DNA of 14,032 bases from DASUPK01 sp046732465 (GTDB lineage: Bacteria; Actinomycetota; Thermoleophilia; Solirubrobacterales; 70-9): the NCBI GenBank assembly GCA_046732465.1, contig JBKPND010000082.1, forward strand, positions 1 to 14,032, in the 5' to 3' direction. Positions 1 through 6,169 of this stretch are shown one piece after another. The position numbers and the translations under genes are program-made. How positions within the stretch are numbered: position 1 is the first letter of the stretch; each line of letters opens with the position of its first letter. Below the pieces are notes generated by a model. It saw nothing but the letters and a program-made list of their open reading frames with translations. It was not told where the DNA came from and searched no databases.

Positions 1-2
1 GG

Positions 3-77
3 TACAGCGAGGGGTACTACGGCGCCTTCGTGCTCGATCCCGACGGCCACAACGTCGAGGCCGTCTTCCACGGCTAG
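3..77 (+). CDS. VOC/glyoxalase-family protein, C-terminal end only
   Basis: The first 24 codons of the window, read in frame 3, form an open C-terminus that stops with TAG at 75-77; the gene begins outside the window. The visible peptide contains YYGAFVLDPDGHNVEAVF, the typical last strand of the vicinal-oxygen-chelate fold (glyoxalase I, bleomycin-resistance protein, extradiol dioxygenase relatives). There, a pattern like F.DPDGN.iE carries the final metal-ligand glutamate; here that position is the Glu of NVEAVF. The substrate cannot be told from this fragment. Its stop overlaps the stop of the convergent Mur-ligase-like gene by 3 nt (75-76 shared, stops on opposite strands), so there is no room for a terminator between them. 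Confidence 0.75.
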   Translation, partial: YSEGYYGAFVLDPDGHNVEAVFHG

Positions 78-1555
78 CCCGCTGTGGGCTGGAGCTCTCG
101 CAGCAGCTCGCGCGCGACCTCGCGGTCGTCGAAGGGCCCGCTGCCCCCGCGTGTGTCGTACGCCATGGTGGGCAGGCCGCCGCGACCGAGGATCGCCACC
201 AGATCACCCGGTTTCGCGAGTTCCAGTCCCCGGGCGATCGCGGCGCGGCGATCGAGCGCGACCTCCAGCTCGCCGCCCTCGGCGTCGCGCGCGCCGATCA
301 GAAGGCCCTCGAGGGCGACCAGCGGTGGCTCGCCCCGCATGCTCGAGCCGCAGAGGATCAGGTGATCCGCGGCCTCCCGAGCCGCCCGCCCGGTCTGCTC
401 GCGGGTCGGTCGATGGCTCCGGCCGATCGCCCCCATCACCGCGATCACCCGCCCGCCCCGCGGCTCGGTGAGACCCCGCGCGGTCTCGAGCGCGCGGGTG
501 ACCGCATCGGACGAGAGTGCGAAGTCGACGACGACATCGAACGGCTGCCCCTCGTCGACGGGCTCGAAGCGCCCGGGCAGCGGGGTCATCTCAGCGATAG
601 CGCCGAGGACTGGCTGCCGCGCCAGTCCCAGTCCGTCCGCAAGGGCGATCGCGGAGGCGACGTTCAAGGCGTTGTGCTCCCCCGGCAGCTGCGTCTCGAT
701 TGAGATGGTCCCGTCCGGGGTGGCGATCTGGAAGCTTCCGCCGCGAAGCGTGGAGCTGCAGCGCATGACCCGGTAGTCCGCCGCCTCCGACGAGCCGAAG
801 GTGATGGCACGGCCGCCCCGGGCGGGCACCTCCTCCACCAGACGCCGCCCCAGCAGGTCGTCGGACTTGACCACCGCCAGCTCCACCGCCCGCTCGCCGC
901 GCACGAACGCCCGCCGCTTGGCGCCCGCGTACTCGTCCATCGTCCGGTGTCTGTTGAGGTGGTCCGGGGTCAGGTTGGTGAGCACCGCGGCGTCCGGCAG
1001 GAACTCGGGACAGCCGACGAGCTGGTAGCTGGAGACCTCGGCCGCGACCCACCCGTCGTGGTCGGTCGGAACGGCCGAGACCGGGCCAAGCCCGCGGTAG
1101 GACTCGACGTTGCCGGCCAGGATCGGCCTCTCGCTCGCAGCCTCGAGCGCCGCGTGCACGAGGGTCGTCGTCGTCGACTTCCCGTTGGTCCCGGTGACGG
1201 CGACGATCGGCCACGAGCTCAGCCGCCAACCCAGCTCCAGCTCGTCGATCACCGGGGTCCCTCTCCGGGAGGCATCCTCGAGCAGCGGGTTCTCCATCGG
1301 GATCCCGGGGCTCTTCACGATGAAGCCGACCTCCTCGAGCGCGGCGGCAGGATCCTGCCATCTCAGGCCCTCCTCCTCCAGCGAACTCCGCCCCGCGAGG
1401 ACCTCGGCGGTCCGGGCGTCGTCCCAGATCCGCACGTGCTCCGGGCCGCGCTTGTGGGCGAGCGCCCTGGCCGCTCCCTGCCCCGCCTCTCCGATCCCGA
1501 TCACCAGGCATGGCCCCTTCGGCAATTCAGGGCGGGATCTCCTCTCCCGGTTCAA
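74..1555 (-). CDS. Mur-ligase-like protein, MurD-type N-terminus with MurE-type C-terminus (copy 1)
   Basis: Mur ligases are ATP-dependent enzymes that join an amino acid to a (usually UDP-MurNAc) carboxylate. Counting from TTG at 1555 (493 aa) I see: a MurD-like nucleotide-type N-domain (LVIGIGEAG, about 17-25; IVKSPGIP, about 79-86); the ATP P-loop TGTNGKST (121-128); the MurD-type AEVSSYQ (172-178); TNLTPDHLNRH (193-203) with the following lysine of YAGAK (213), normally carbamylated; and GEHNALN (292-298). The C-domain (about 327-493) is MurE-like (PGRFEP, then GRGG where MurE has GKGHE). However, the MurE YAHTP motif is FALSS (345-349), and DNPR is replaced by CGSSMRGEP (402-410). Start choice: no ATG in frame; TTG 1555 or TTG 1525 both fit, and the latter has GAGGAG 13 nt upstream. 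Diverges from the glycosyltransferase at 1607. Often such genes are annotated murD; I think this is not the core peptidoglycan enzyme. Confidence 0.85.
   Translation of the reverse strand: MNRERRSRPELPKGPCLVIGIGEAGQGAARALAHKRGPEHVRIWDDARTAEVLAGRSSLEEEGLRWQDPAAALEEVGFIVKSPGIPMENPLLEDASRRGTPVIDELELGWRLSSWPIVAVTGTNGKSTTTTLVHAALEAASERPILAGNVESYRGLGPVSAVPTDHDGWVAAEVSSYQLVGCPEFLPDAAVLTNLTPDHLNRHRTMDEYAGAKRRAFVRGERAVELAVVKSDDLLGRRLVEEVPARGGRAITFGSSEAADYRVMRCSSTLRGGSFQIATPDGTISIETQLPGEHNALNVASAIALADGLGLARQPVLGAIAEMTPLPGRFEPVDEGQPFDVVVDFALSSDAVTRALETARGLTEPRGGRVIAVMGAIGRSHRPTREQTGRAAREAADHLILCGSSMRGEPPLVALEGLLIGARDAEGGELEVALDRRAAIARGLELAKPGDLVAILGRGGLPTMAYDTRGGSGPFDDREVARELLRELQPTAG
537..577. repeat. 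41-bp exact direct repeat, copy 1
   Basis: These 41 bases are identical to 3180-3220. Both lie in the same place of the two Mur-ligase-like genes, encoding the end of PGRFEPVDEGQPFDV. All synonymous positions match across about 13 codons, although the genes differ at many positions on either side. Confidence 0.9.
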
Positions 1556-1593
1556 CCCGTCGGCGAGCGTAGCTCGAACGCCTTCTGTGACAC

Positions 1594-1607
1594 TGGCTCG
1601 CGAGCCA
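1594..1607. promoter_or_regulatory. 14-bp perfect palindrome at the glycosyltransferase start
   Basis: TGGCTCGCGAGCCA is its own reverse complement. It fills the end of the 51-bp gap between the divergent Mur-like and glycosyltransferase genes and includes the A of the ATG at 1607. It sits where a ribosome binding site would be, and no Shine-Dalgarno sequence is visible. It could be a repressor operator or could arise by chance in GC-rich DNA; no regulator is identified. Confidence 0.3.
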
Positions 1608-2737
1608 TGGAGATCGTGCTGGGGACCTTGGAGTTCGGCGCCGTCGGCGGCGCCGCCACCTACCTGATGACGGTGGGCGGACAGCTGCAGATGCTCGGGC
1701 ACGAGGTCACGATCTTCGCCGAGGATGCCGGCGAGCTGGCCGGCGAGGCGGAGGAGCGCGGGATCCGCGTCGCGGTCGGTGAGCGGGCGCTGCCAGACGA
1801 ATGCGACGCTCTCTACGCCCAGGACGCCCCGAGCGCCTACCAGCTCGCCGAGCGCTATCCGGAGCGACCGCAGGCCTTCTGCATGCACGCGGGAGCCAGC
1901 GAGTTCACGCGCTGGCTGCCACCCCAGCTGCCCGGCGTCGTCGGCGCCGTGGTCGTGCTGCATAAGAGGATGGCTCAGCAGGCGGCCGCGCTTGCCCATC
2001 GCGAGGAGATCGTCAGGCTCACGCAGCCCGTCGACCTGACCCGCTTCGCCCCTCGCGCCGCGGTTGCGGAGTCCCCTCGCCGCGTGCTTCTGCTCGGCAA
2101 CTACCTGACCGGCGAGCGGAGGACGGCCGTGCTCCGCGCCTGCGACGAAGCCGGGCTCGAGGTGAGCGACCTTGGTCGCTATGCGGACCGGACCTCGCTC
2201 ACCCCGGAGCAGGAGATCAACCTGGTGGACATCGTGATCGGCGAGGGCCGGACCATCGTCGAGGCGATGGCCTGCGGCCGTGCGGCGTTCGTCTACGGCC
2301 AGATGGGCGGCGACGGATGGGTGACGCCCGAGACCTACCGGGGACTCGAGGCGATCAACTTCGCCGGGGCCACCGGGGACGACAACCTGGTCGCGCCGGA
2401 GGACCTGGCGCCGCGGCTCCGGGAGTACCGGGCCTCCATGGGGAGCGCCAACCGAGATCTGGCCCGGCTACACCACAGCGCCGCGCGGCACGCGGAGGAG
2501 CTGGTGGGGCTGTTCGAGCGGCTCAGGCCGGAACGCCGGACCTCCGACGCTCCGCTCCGCGAGCTCGCCCGTATGGCGCGGGCTCAGTGGCAGGCCGAGT
2601 CGCGCGCCCTGGGGGCGGCTCACGAGGCGCGGCTGCTCTCGGCACGTCTGCGCGAGGCCGAGGCGCGTGCGGCTGCCGCCGAGTCCCAGCTATCGAAGCC
2701 CTGGTACCGGCGCCTCCGGCGCACGCGGCGAGACTAG
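1607..2737 (+). CDS. GT-B (GT4-like) glycosyltransferase-like protein, copy 1
   Basis: 376 aa from ATG 1607, chosen because the paralogue at 4261 begins identically (M.IVLGTLEFGA.GGA). The N-terminus has the Gly-rich loop and the strand of a GT4-like Rossmann domain (GAVGGAATY, then LGHEVTIFAED to about residue 40). A second strand, RRVLLLGN, starts the C-terminal domain, and IVEAMACGRAAFVY (from about residue 217) matches the nucleotide-sugar-binding part of retaining GT4 enzymes. The first Glu of the usual EX7E motif is not at its expected spacing; Ile is there instead. After a helical stretch rich in Ala/Glu/Arg (about 310-360, probable coiled coil) the protein ends in a basic tail, KPWYRRLRRTRRD. 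No signal peptide or membrane segment is seen; the basic tail may contact membrane. It likely transfers a sugar in envelope glycan synthesis (inference). The last 48 bp overlap the convergent Mur-like copy 2. Confidence 0.82.
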   Translation: MEIVLGTLEFGAVGGAATYLMTVGGQLQMLGHEVTIFAEDAGELAGEAEERGIRVAVGERALPDECDALYAQDAPSAYQLAERYPERPQAFCMHAGASEFTRWLPPQLPGVVGAVVVLHKRMAQQAAALAHREEIVRLTQPVDLTRFAPRAAVAESPRRVLLLGNYLTGERRTAVLRACDEAGLEVSDLGRYADRTSLTPEQEINLVDIVIGEGRTIVEAMACGRAAFVYGQMGGDGWVTPETYRGLEAINFAGATGDDNLVAPEDLAPRLREYRASMGSANRDLARLHHSAARHAEELVGLFERLRPERRTSDAPLRELARMARAQWQAESRALGAAHEARLLSARLREAEARAAAAESQLSKPWYRRLRRTRRD

Positions 2738-4195
2738 CTCCGCCAGCAGCTCGCCAGCGACCTCACGGTCGTCGAAGACCCCGGGCGGCCCCTTGGTGTC
2801 GTACATCATTCGCCGACGGCCGCCGCGGCCCAGGATCATCACCAGGTCGCCGGGTCGAGCCATCGAGAGCGCTCGGGAAATCGCCTTGCGCCGGTCGAGC
2901 ACCACCTCGATCTCTCCGCCCTCGACCTGGCGCGCCCCGGCGAGCACGCCCGGCACCTCGATCAGCTGCGGCTCCCCGCGGAGGCTCGACCCGCAGATGA
3001 TCAGGTGATCGGCGCCGGAGGCACAGGCTCGGCCGATCGCCTCCTGGTAGGGCCGGGTCCCGGGCCCGACCTTGCCCATGACGACGATCGCCCTTCCCCC
3101 GCGCCCCCCGGCCAGCTCGCGGGCCAGGGCGAGGGACTGGTCGACGGCTGCGGGCGTGTGCGCGAAGTCGACCACGACGTCGAACGGCTGCCCCTCGTCG
3201 ACGGGCTCGAAGCGCCCGGGGACCCCGGGGGTGGCGGCCAGCGCCTCCAGCGTCGTCTCGCGCGGGAAACCGAGCCCGTCCGAGAGCGCCAGCGCGGCGG
3301 CGACGTTCGCGGCGTTGTAGGTACCCGGTAGCCGCGTTTCGATCTGGATCGATCCGTCCGGCGCCTCGATCTCGATCGAGCTGCCGTGGAGCGACGAGCT
3401 GCAGCTCAGGATCCGGTACAGGGCGTCCACTGAGAGGCCGAAGGTGAGCGCCCGGCCTCCTCTCTCTTCGATCTCACCCGCGAGTCCCCGTCCGAAGTCA
3501 TTGTCGGCATTCACCACCCCGATGCCGACGGCGCCGTCCCCGCGCACGAACACGCTTCGCTTGGCGTCCGCGTACGCCTCCATCGAGCCGTGCCAGCCCA
3601 GGTGCGCGGAGGCGAGATTGGTGAGGATGGCGGCCGAGGGGAGGAACTCCGTGCAGCCCGCGGCCTGGTAGCTGGAGACCTCCGCGACCACCCAGCCGTC
3701 GTGCTCGGGCGGTATGGCCGACATCGCCGGGGCGTTTCGGAATCCCTCGACGTTGCCGGCGAGCAGCGGCTCTCCGCCTGCCGCTTCGAGCGCGGCGACG
3801 GCCAGCGCGCACGTCGTCGACTTCCCGTCCGTGCCGGTGATCGCGACGACCGGCCGCCGTGACAGGCGCCAGCCGAGCTCGAACTCGTCGAGGACCGGCA
3901 GCGCGCGCGCTCGCGCGGCGTCGATCACCTCATGGCTCAGCTTGATCCCGGGGCTCTTGATGACTGCTCGGACCCGGTCGAGCGCGCCGATCGAGTCATC
4001 CGTGAACTCGACCCCTCTCTCGGCGAGCTCGCGACCCGCCCGCCGGACCTCATCGCCGATCCTGTCGTCGCAGATCAGGACCGCCGGAGGGCGGCCACGG
4101 CCGGCGAGCGTCGCCGCCGCTGAGCGGCCGGCGTTGCCGGCGCCCATCACCAGGTAGGGGCCATCCGGGACGGCGGGCCGTCGCTGTTCTGTCAC
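2690..4195 (-). CDS. Mur-ligase-like protein, MurD-type N-terminus with MurE-type C-terminus (copy 2)
   Basis: 501 aa from GTG 4195. I prefer this start over the in-frame ATG at 4240 because GGGAGGG lies 5 nt upstream and because it matches the N-terminus of copy 1. Motifs: LVMGAGNAG (15-23); VIKSPGIK (78-85); P-loop TGTDGKST (120-127), with Asp in place of the usual Asn; AEVSSYQ (171-177); TNLASAHLGWH (192-202), where the Asp of the Mur signature DHL is Ala; and the lysine of YADAK (212). The MurE-like C-domain keeps the FAHTP motif lost in copy 1, has CGSSLRGEP in place of DNPR, and has GRGG in place of GKGHE. A short Pro-rich tail (PRAPEAPVPGLR) is encoded in the overlap with the glycosyltransferase ending at 2737. 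Divergent from the glycosyltransferase at 4261. Given the substitutions, its catalytic activity is uncertain; it may be altered rather than dead. Confidence 0.85.
   Translation of the reverse strand: MTEQRRPAVPDGPYLVMGAGNAGRSAAATLAGRGRPPAVLICDDRIGDEVRRAGRELAERGVEFTDDSIGALDRVRAVIKSPGIKLSHEVIDAARARALPVLDEFELGWRLSRRPVVAITGTDGKSTTCALAVAALEAAGGEPLLAGNVEGFRNAPAMSAIPPEHDGWVVAEVSSYQAAGCTEFLPSAAILTNLASAHLGWHGSMEAYADAKRSVFVRGDGAVGIGVVNADNDFGRGLAGEIEERGGRALTFGLSVDALYRILSCSSSLHGSSIEIEAPDGSIQIETRLPGTYNAANVAAALALSDGLGFPRETTLEALAATPGVPGRFEPVDEGQPFDVVVDFAHTPAAVDQSLALARELAGGRGGRAIVVMGKVGPGTRPYQEAIGRACASGADHLIICGSSLRGEPQLIEVPGVLAGARQVEGGEIEVVLDRRKAISRALSMARPGDLVMILGRGGRRRMMYDTKGPPGVFDDREVAGELLAELVSPRAPEAPVPGLR
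3180..3220. repeat. 41-bp exact direct repeat, copy 2
   Basis: Identical base for base to 537-577, 2,643 bp away in the same orientation and at the homologous position of the second Mur-ligase-like gene. Recent gene conversion or very strong constraint could explain it. Confidence 0.9.
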
Positions 4196-4200
4196 CCCAT

Positions 4201-4207
4201 CCCTCCC
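4201..4207 (-). promoter_or_regulatory. Ribosome binding site deciding the GTG 4195 start
   Basis: On the minus strand GGGAGGG is followed by ATGGG and then GTG (4195). The spacing suits GTG. The ATG in between is out of frame and would read only ATG-GGG-TGA, a two-codon open frame whose stop overlaps the GTG. The upstream in-frame ATG at 4240 has only a weak AAGAG before it. Confidence 0.6.
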
Positions 4208-4228
4208 GGGAAGGCCGCGGTCGACACG

Positions 4229-4255
4229 CGGCACGGACATGCTCTTATCGTGCCG
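4229..4255. promoter_or_regulatory. Inverted repeat in the divergent gap of unit 2
   Basis: CGGCACG (4229-4235) and CGTGCCG (4249-4255) are perfect 7-bp arms separated by 13 bases, in the 65-bp gap between the divergent Mur-like and glycosyltransferase genes. Arms and spacing suit a dimeric-regulator site; the loop holds TCTTAT, the only AT-rich stretch of the gap. It is not similar in sequence to the palindrome of unit 1. Function is not shown. Confidence 0.3.
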
Positions 4256-4260
4256 GACCC

Positions 4261-5442
4261 ATGCGAATCGTGCTCGGCACGCTCGAGTTCGGAGCGATCG
4301 GAGGGGCGGGGACGTACACGCTGACCGTGGCGACGGAGCTGCAGTCGCTCGGCCACGAGGTGACGATCTTCGCCGAGGAGACGGGCGAGCTCGCCCGGGT
4401 CACCGAGGAACGAGGCATCCGCGTGGCCGCCGGCGAGGGCGCCCTGCCGGACGACTGCGACGTGATCTACGCCCAGGACAGGGCAACGTCATATCTGCTC
4501 GCGGATCGCTTCCCGGGCATTCCGCAGGCGCTCTGCATGCACAGCGGCTCGAGCGTGCTCGACCGCTGGCAGCCTCCCCAGCTCCCGGGGATCGTGGGCG
4601 CCGTGGTCGTGCTACATGAGCGCCTTGCCAAGCGCGCCGCCGCCTTCGCCGAGCGCCCGGAGATCGTGCGACTGCGCCAGCCGGTCGACCTGGCGCGCTT
4701 CGCGCCGCGGGGGCCGATAGGCGAATCCCCGAGGCGCGTGCTGCTGCTCGGCAACAACCTGTCGGTCGACCGGCGAGAGGACGTCATCGCCGTCCTCGAC
4801 CGGCTCGGCCTCGAATGCGTGGAGCTGGGGCGGTACGGCGCCCGGACCACCCCGACGCCGGAGCAGGAGATCAACCAGGTGGACATCGTGATCGGGAGCG
4901 GGAGGTCGATCGTCGAGGCGATGGCGTGCGCCCGGGCCGCCTTCGTCTACGACTACCTGGGCGGCGACGGCTGGGTGACCGGCGAGACCTACCAGGCGCT
5001 CGAGGGGATCAACTTCGCGCACGCCACCAGCGACGAGGCGATGGTCGCCCCCGGGGCGCTCGCCGACCGGCTGCGCGAATACCGGCAGTCGATGGGCAGC
5101 GTGAACCTCGACCTGGCGCGCCTGCACCACGCCGCCTCCCGGCACGCGGAGGAGCTGGTGGCGCTGTTCGAGCGGCTGGAGCCGGGCGACCCGCCGCCCA
5201 ACACCCCGTTTCGGGAGTTCGCCCGAATGTCGCGGGTGCAGTGGGAGACCGAGTCCCGAGCTCTGGGCGCCAGCCACGAGGCTCGACTGCTCTCATCGCG
5301 GCTGGCGGAGGCGGAGGTCCGCGCCGAGGCCGCCGAGGCTCGGGCCGAGGTGGCCCACGCGTCTCTCGAGATCCTGCGCAGCGCCCCCTGGTACCGCTTC
5401 CTGAGCAGGGTGGCCCGACCCTTCCGGCGCCGCGACGAGTAG
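4261..5442 (+). CDS. GT-B (GT4-like) glycosyltransferase-like protein, copy 2
   Basis: 393 aa from ATG 4261. It is a clear paralogue of the protein at 1607: 30 of the first 40 residues are identical and EAMAC falls at the same position (from residue 219). The N-domain carries GAIGGAGTYTLTV and LGHEVTIFAEE. The C-domain starts near RRVLLLGNNLSV and includes SGRSIVEAMACARAAFVY; the first Glu of EX7E is absent here too. Near residue 245 lies a shared block, GGDGWVTGETY. The C-terminal 90 residues are longer than in copy 1: a strong predicted coiled coil rich in Ala/Glu (SSRLAEAEVRAEAAEARAEV, about 343-362), then APWYRFLSRVARPFRRR, an amphipathic basic tail of a kind seen at the ends of envelope-polysaccharide glycosyltransferases. 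No ribosome binding site is evident, so the mRNA may be leaderless or nearly so. The sugar donor and acceptor are unknown. Confidence 0.82.
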   Translation: MRIVLGTLEFGAIGGAGTYTLTVATELQSLGHEVTIFAEETGELARVTEERGIRVAAGEGALPDDCDVIYAQDRATSYLLADRFPGIPQALCMHSGSSVLDRWQPPQLPGIVGAVVVLHERLAKRAAAFAERPEIVRLRQPVDLARFAPRGPIGESPRRVLLLGNNLSVDRREDVIAVLDRLGLECVELGRYGARTTPTPEQEINQVDIVIGSGRSIVEAMACARAAFVYDYLGGDGWVTGETYQALEGINFAHATSDEAMVAPGALADRLREYRQSMGSVNLDLARLHHAASRHAEELVALFERLEPGDPPPNTPFREFARMSRVQWETESRALGASHEARLLSSRLAEAEVRAEAAEARAEVAHASLEILRSAPWYRFLSRVARPFRRRDE

Positions 5443-5449
5443 ACGGATC

Positions 5450-6169
5450 TCAGCTGCGGTACGGCAAACCCGGGCCCGAGCGCTGCCACTCGACCTGCCC
5501 CCGGCCTTCGTCGGCCGAGCGCTCGACCACCCCGTCCCAGCGATGCAGCATCGCCTTGAGGCGGGCGACCGCCTCGGGTGGGTGGGCGGCTACCTCAGCA
5601 GCGAGGTCGAGCGCCGCGTCCTCAGTGGCCGCCGCCGGTGCCACCCGATGCACGAGGCCCATGCGCAGCGCCTCGTCCGCACTCACGTTGCGGGAGGTGA
5701 GCAGCAGGTACTTCGCCGTGGCCAGGCCGCAGAGGGTCACCAGGCGGGCGGGGCCGACCGGCACACCCAGCGCGGCGCCGGGGAATCGCATTCTCAGGTT
5801 CGAGCCGCCGACCCGCAGGTCGCAGGCCACCGCGATCTCCGCGCCTCCGCCCACCACCGAGCCGTGGCAGGCGGCCACCGTGGGCTTCGGGAACGCCGTC
5901 AGCTCATCGTAGAGTCGGGCGAAGAGCTCCATGCGGTGGACGCGGCCCTCCTCATCGAGCTCCTCCTTGACGTCGGCTCCAGCCGAGAGGCCGAGGTGGT
6001 CGTTGGAGGAGATCACCACCACGCGCGCCTCGCTGTCGCCCTTGGCCCGATCGAGGTGGGCGAGCAGCTCGTCGAGCATCTCGGTGTTGATCGCGTTGCG
6101 TGCTTCGGCTCGCTCGAGCCGGAGCAGCGCGATCTGCCTCTCGTCCACCGAGTAGCTGGTCAGCGGCAT
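5450..6169 (-). CDS. Enoyl-CoA hydratase/isomerase (crotonase) family protein
   Basis: 239 aa, slightly short for the family (about 255-270). The crotonase fold is seen from LRLERAEARNAIN (about 17-28), through the oxyanion-hole segment LSAGADV (61-67), to HGSVVGGGAEIAVACDLRV (102-120). These enzymes act on acyl-CoA thioesters. Of the two catalytic glutamates of true enoyl-CoA hydratases, the first is present (E111 in GGGAEIA), but the second, in the FGxPE motif, is Gly (about G131, in FPGAALG). It may therefore be an isomerase, hydrolase or other crotonase rather than a hydratase. ATG 6169 overlaps the pth stop by one base (TGATG), and GAGGAG lies 8 nt upstream (6178-6183), so it is translationally coupled to pth and is the last gene of the rplY operon. 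It ends 7 bp from the convergent glycosyltransferase. Confidence 0.88.
   Translation of the reverse strand: MPLTSYSVDERQIALLRLERAEARNAINTEMLDELLAHLDRAKGDSEARVVVISSNDHLGLSAGADVKEELDEEGRVHRMELFARLYDELTAFPKPTVAACHGSVVGGGAEIAVACDLRVGGSNLRMRFPGAALGVPVGPARLVTLCGLATAKYLLLTSRNVSADEALRMGLVHRVAPAAATEDAALDLAAEVAAHPPEAVARLKAMLHRWDGVVERSADEGRGQVEWQRSGPGLPYRS

Noticed and set aside
947..1606. Open plus-strand frame upstream of glycosyltransferase copy 1 (would make 596 aa)
   Set aside because: It is antisense to the Mur-like gene, rich in Arg/Pro/Gly, and the paralogue shows that ATG 1607 is the start.
1556..1999. Upstream in-frame extension of Mur-like copy 1 (would make 641 aa)
   Set aside because: It covers the antisense strand of the glycosyltransferase start and holds no Mur-family sequence; copy 2 shows the family starts near the LVMGAG block.
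4196..4240. ATG 4240 as the start of Mur-like copy 2
   Set aside because: Weak ribosome binding site, 15 residues with no similarity to copy 1; GTG 4195 has a strong site.
5443..5449. Bidirectional terminator between convergent genes
   Set aside because: The gap is 7 bp and no GC-rich stem followed by T-run is visible; the same is true at 9384/9385 and 13157-13166.
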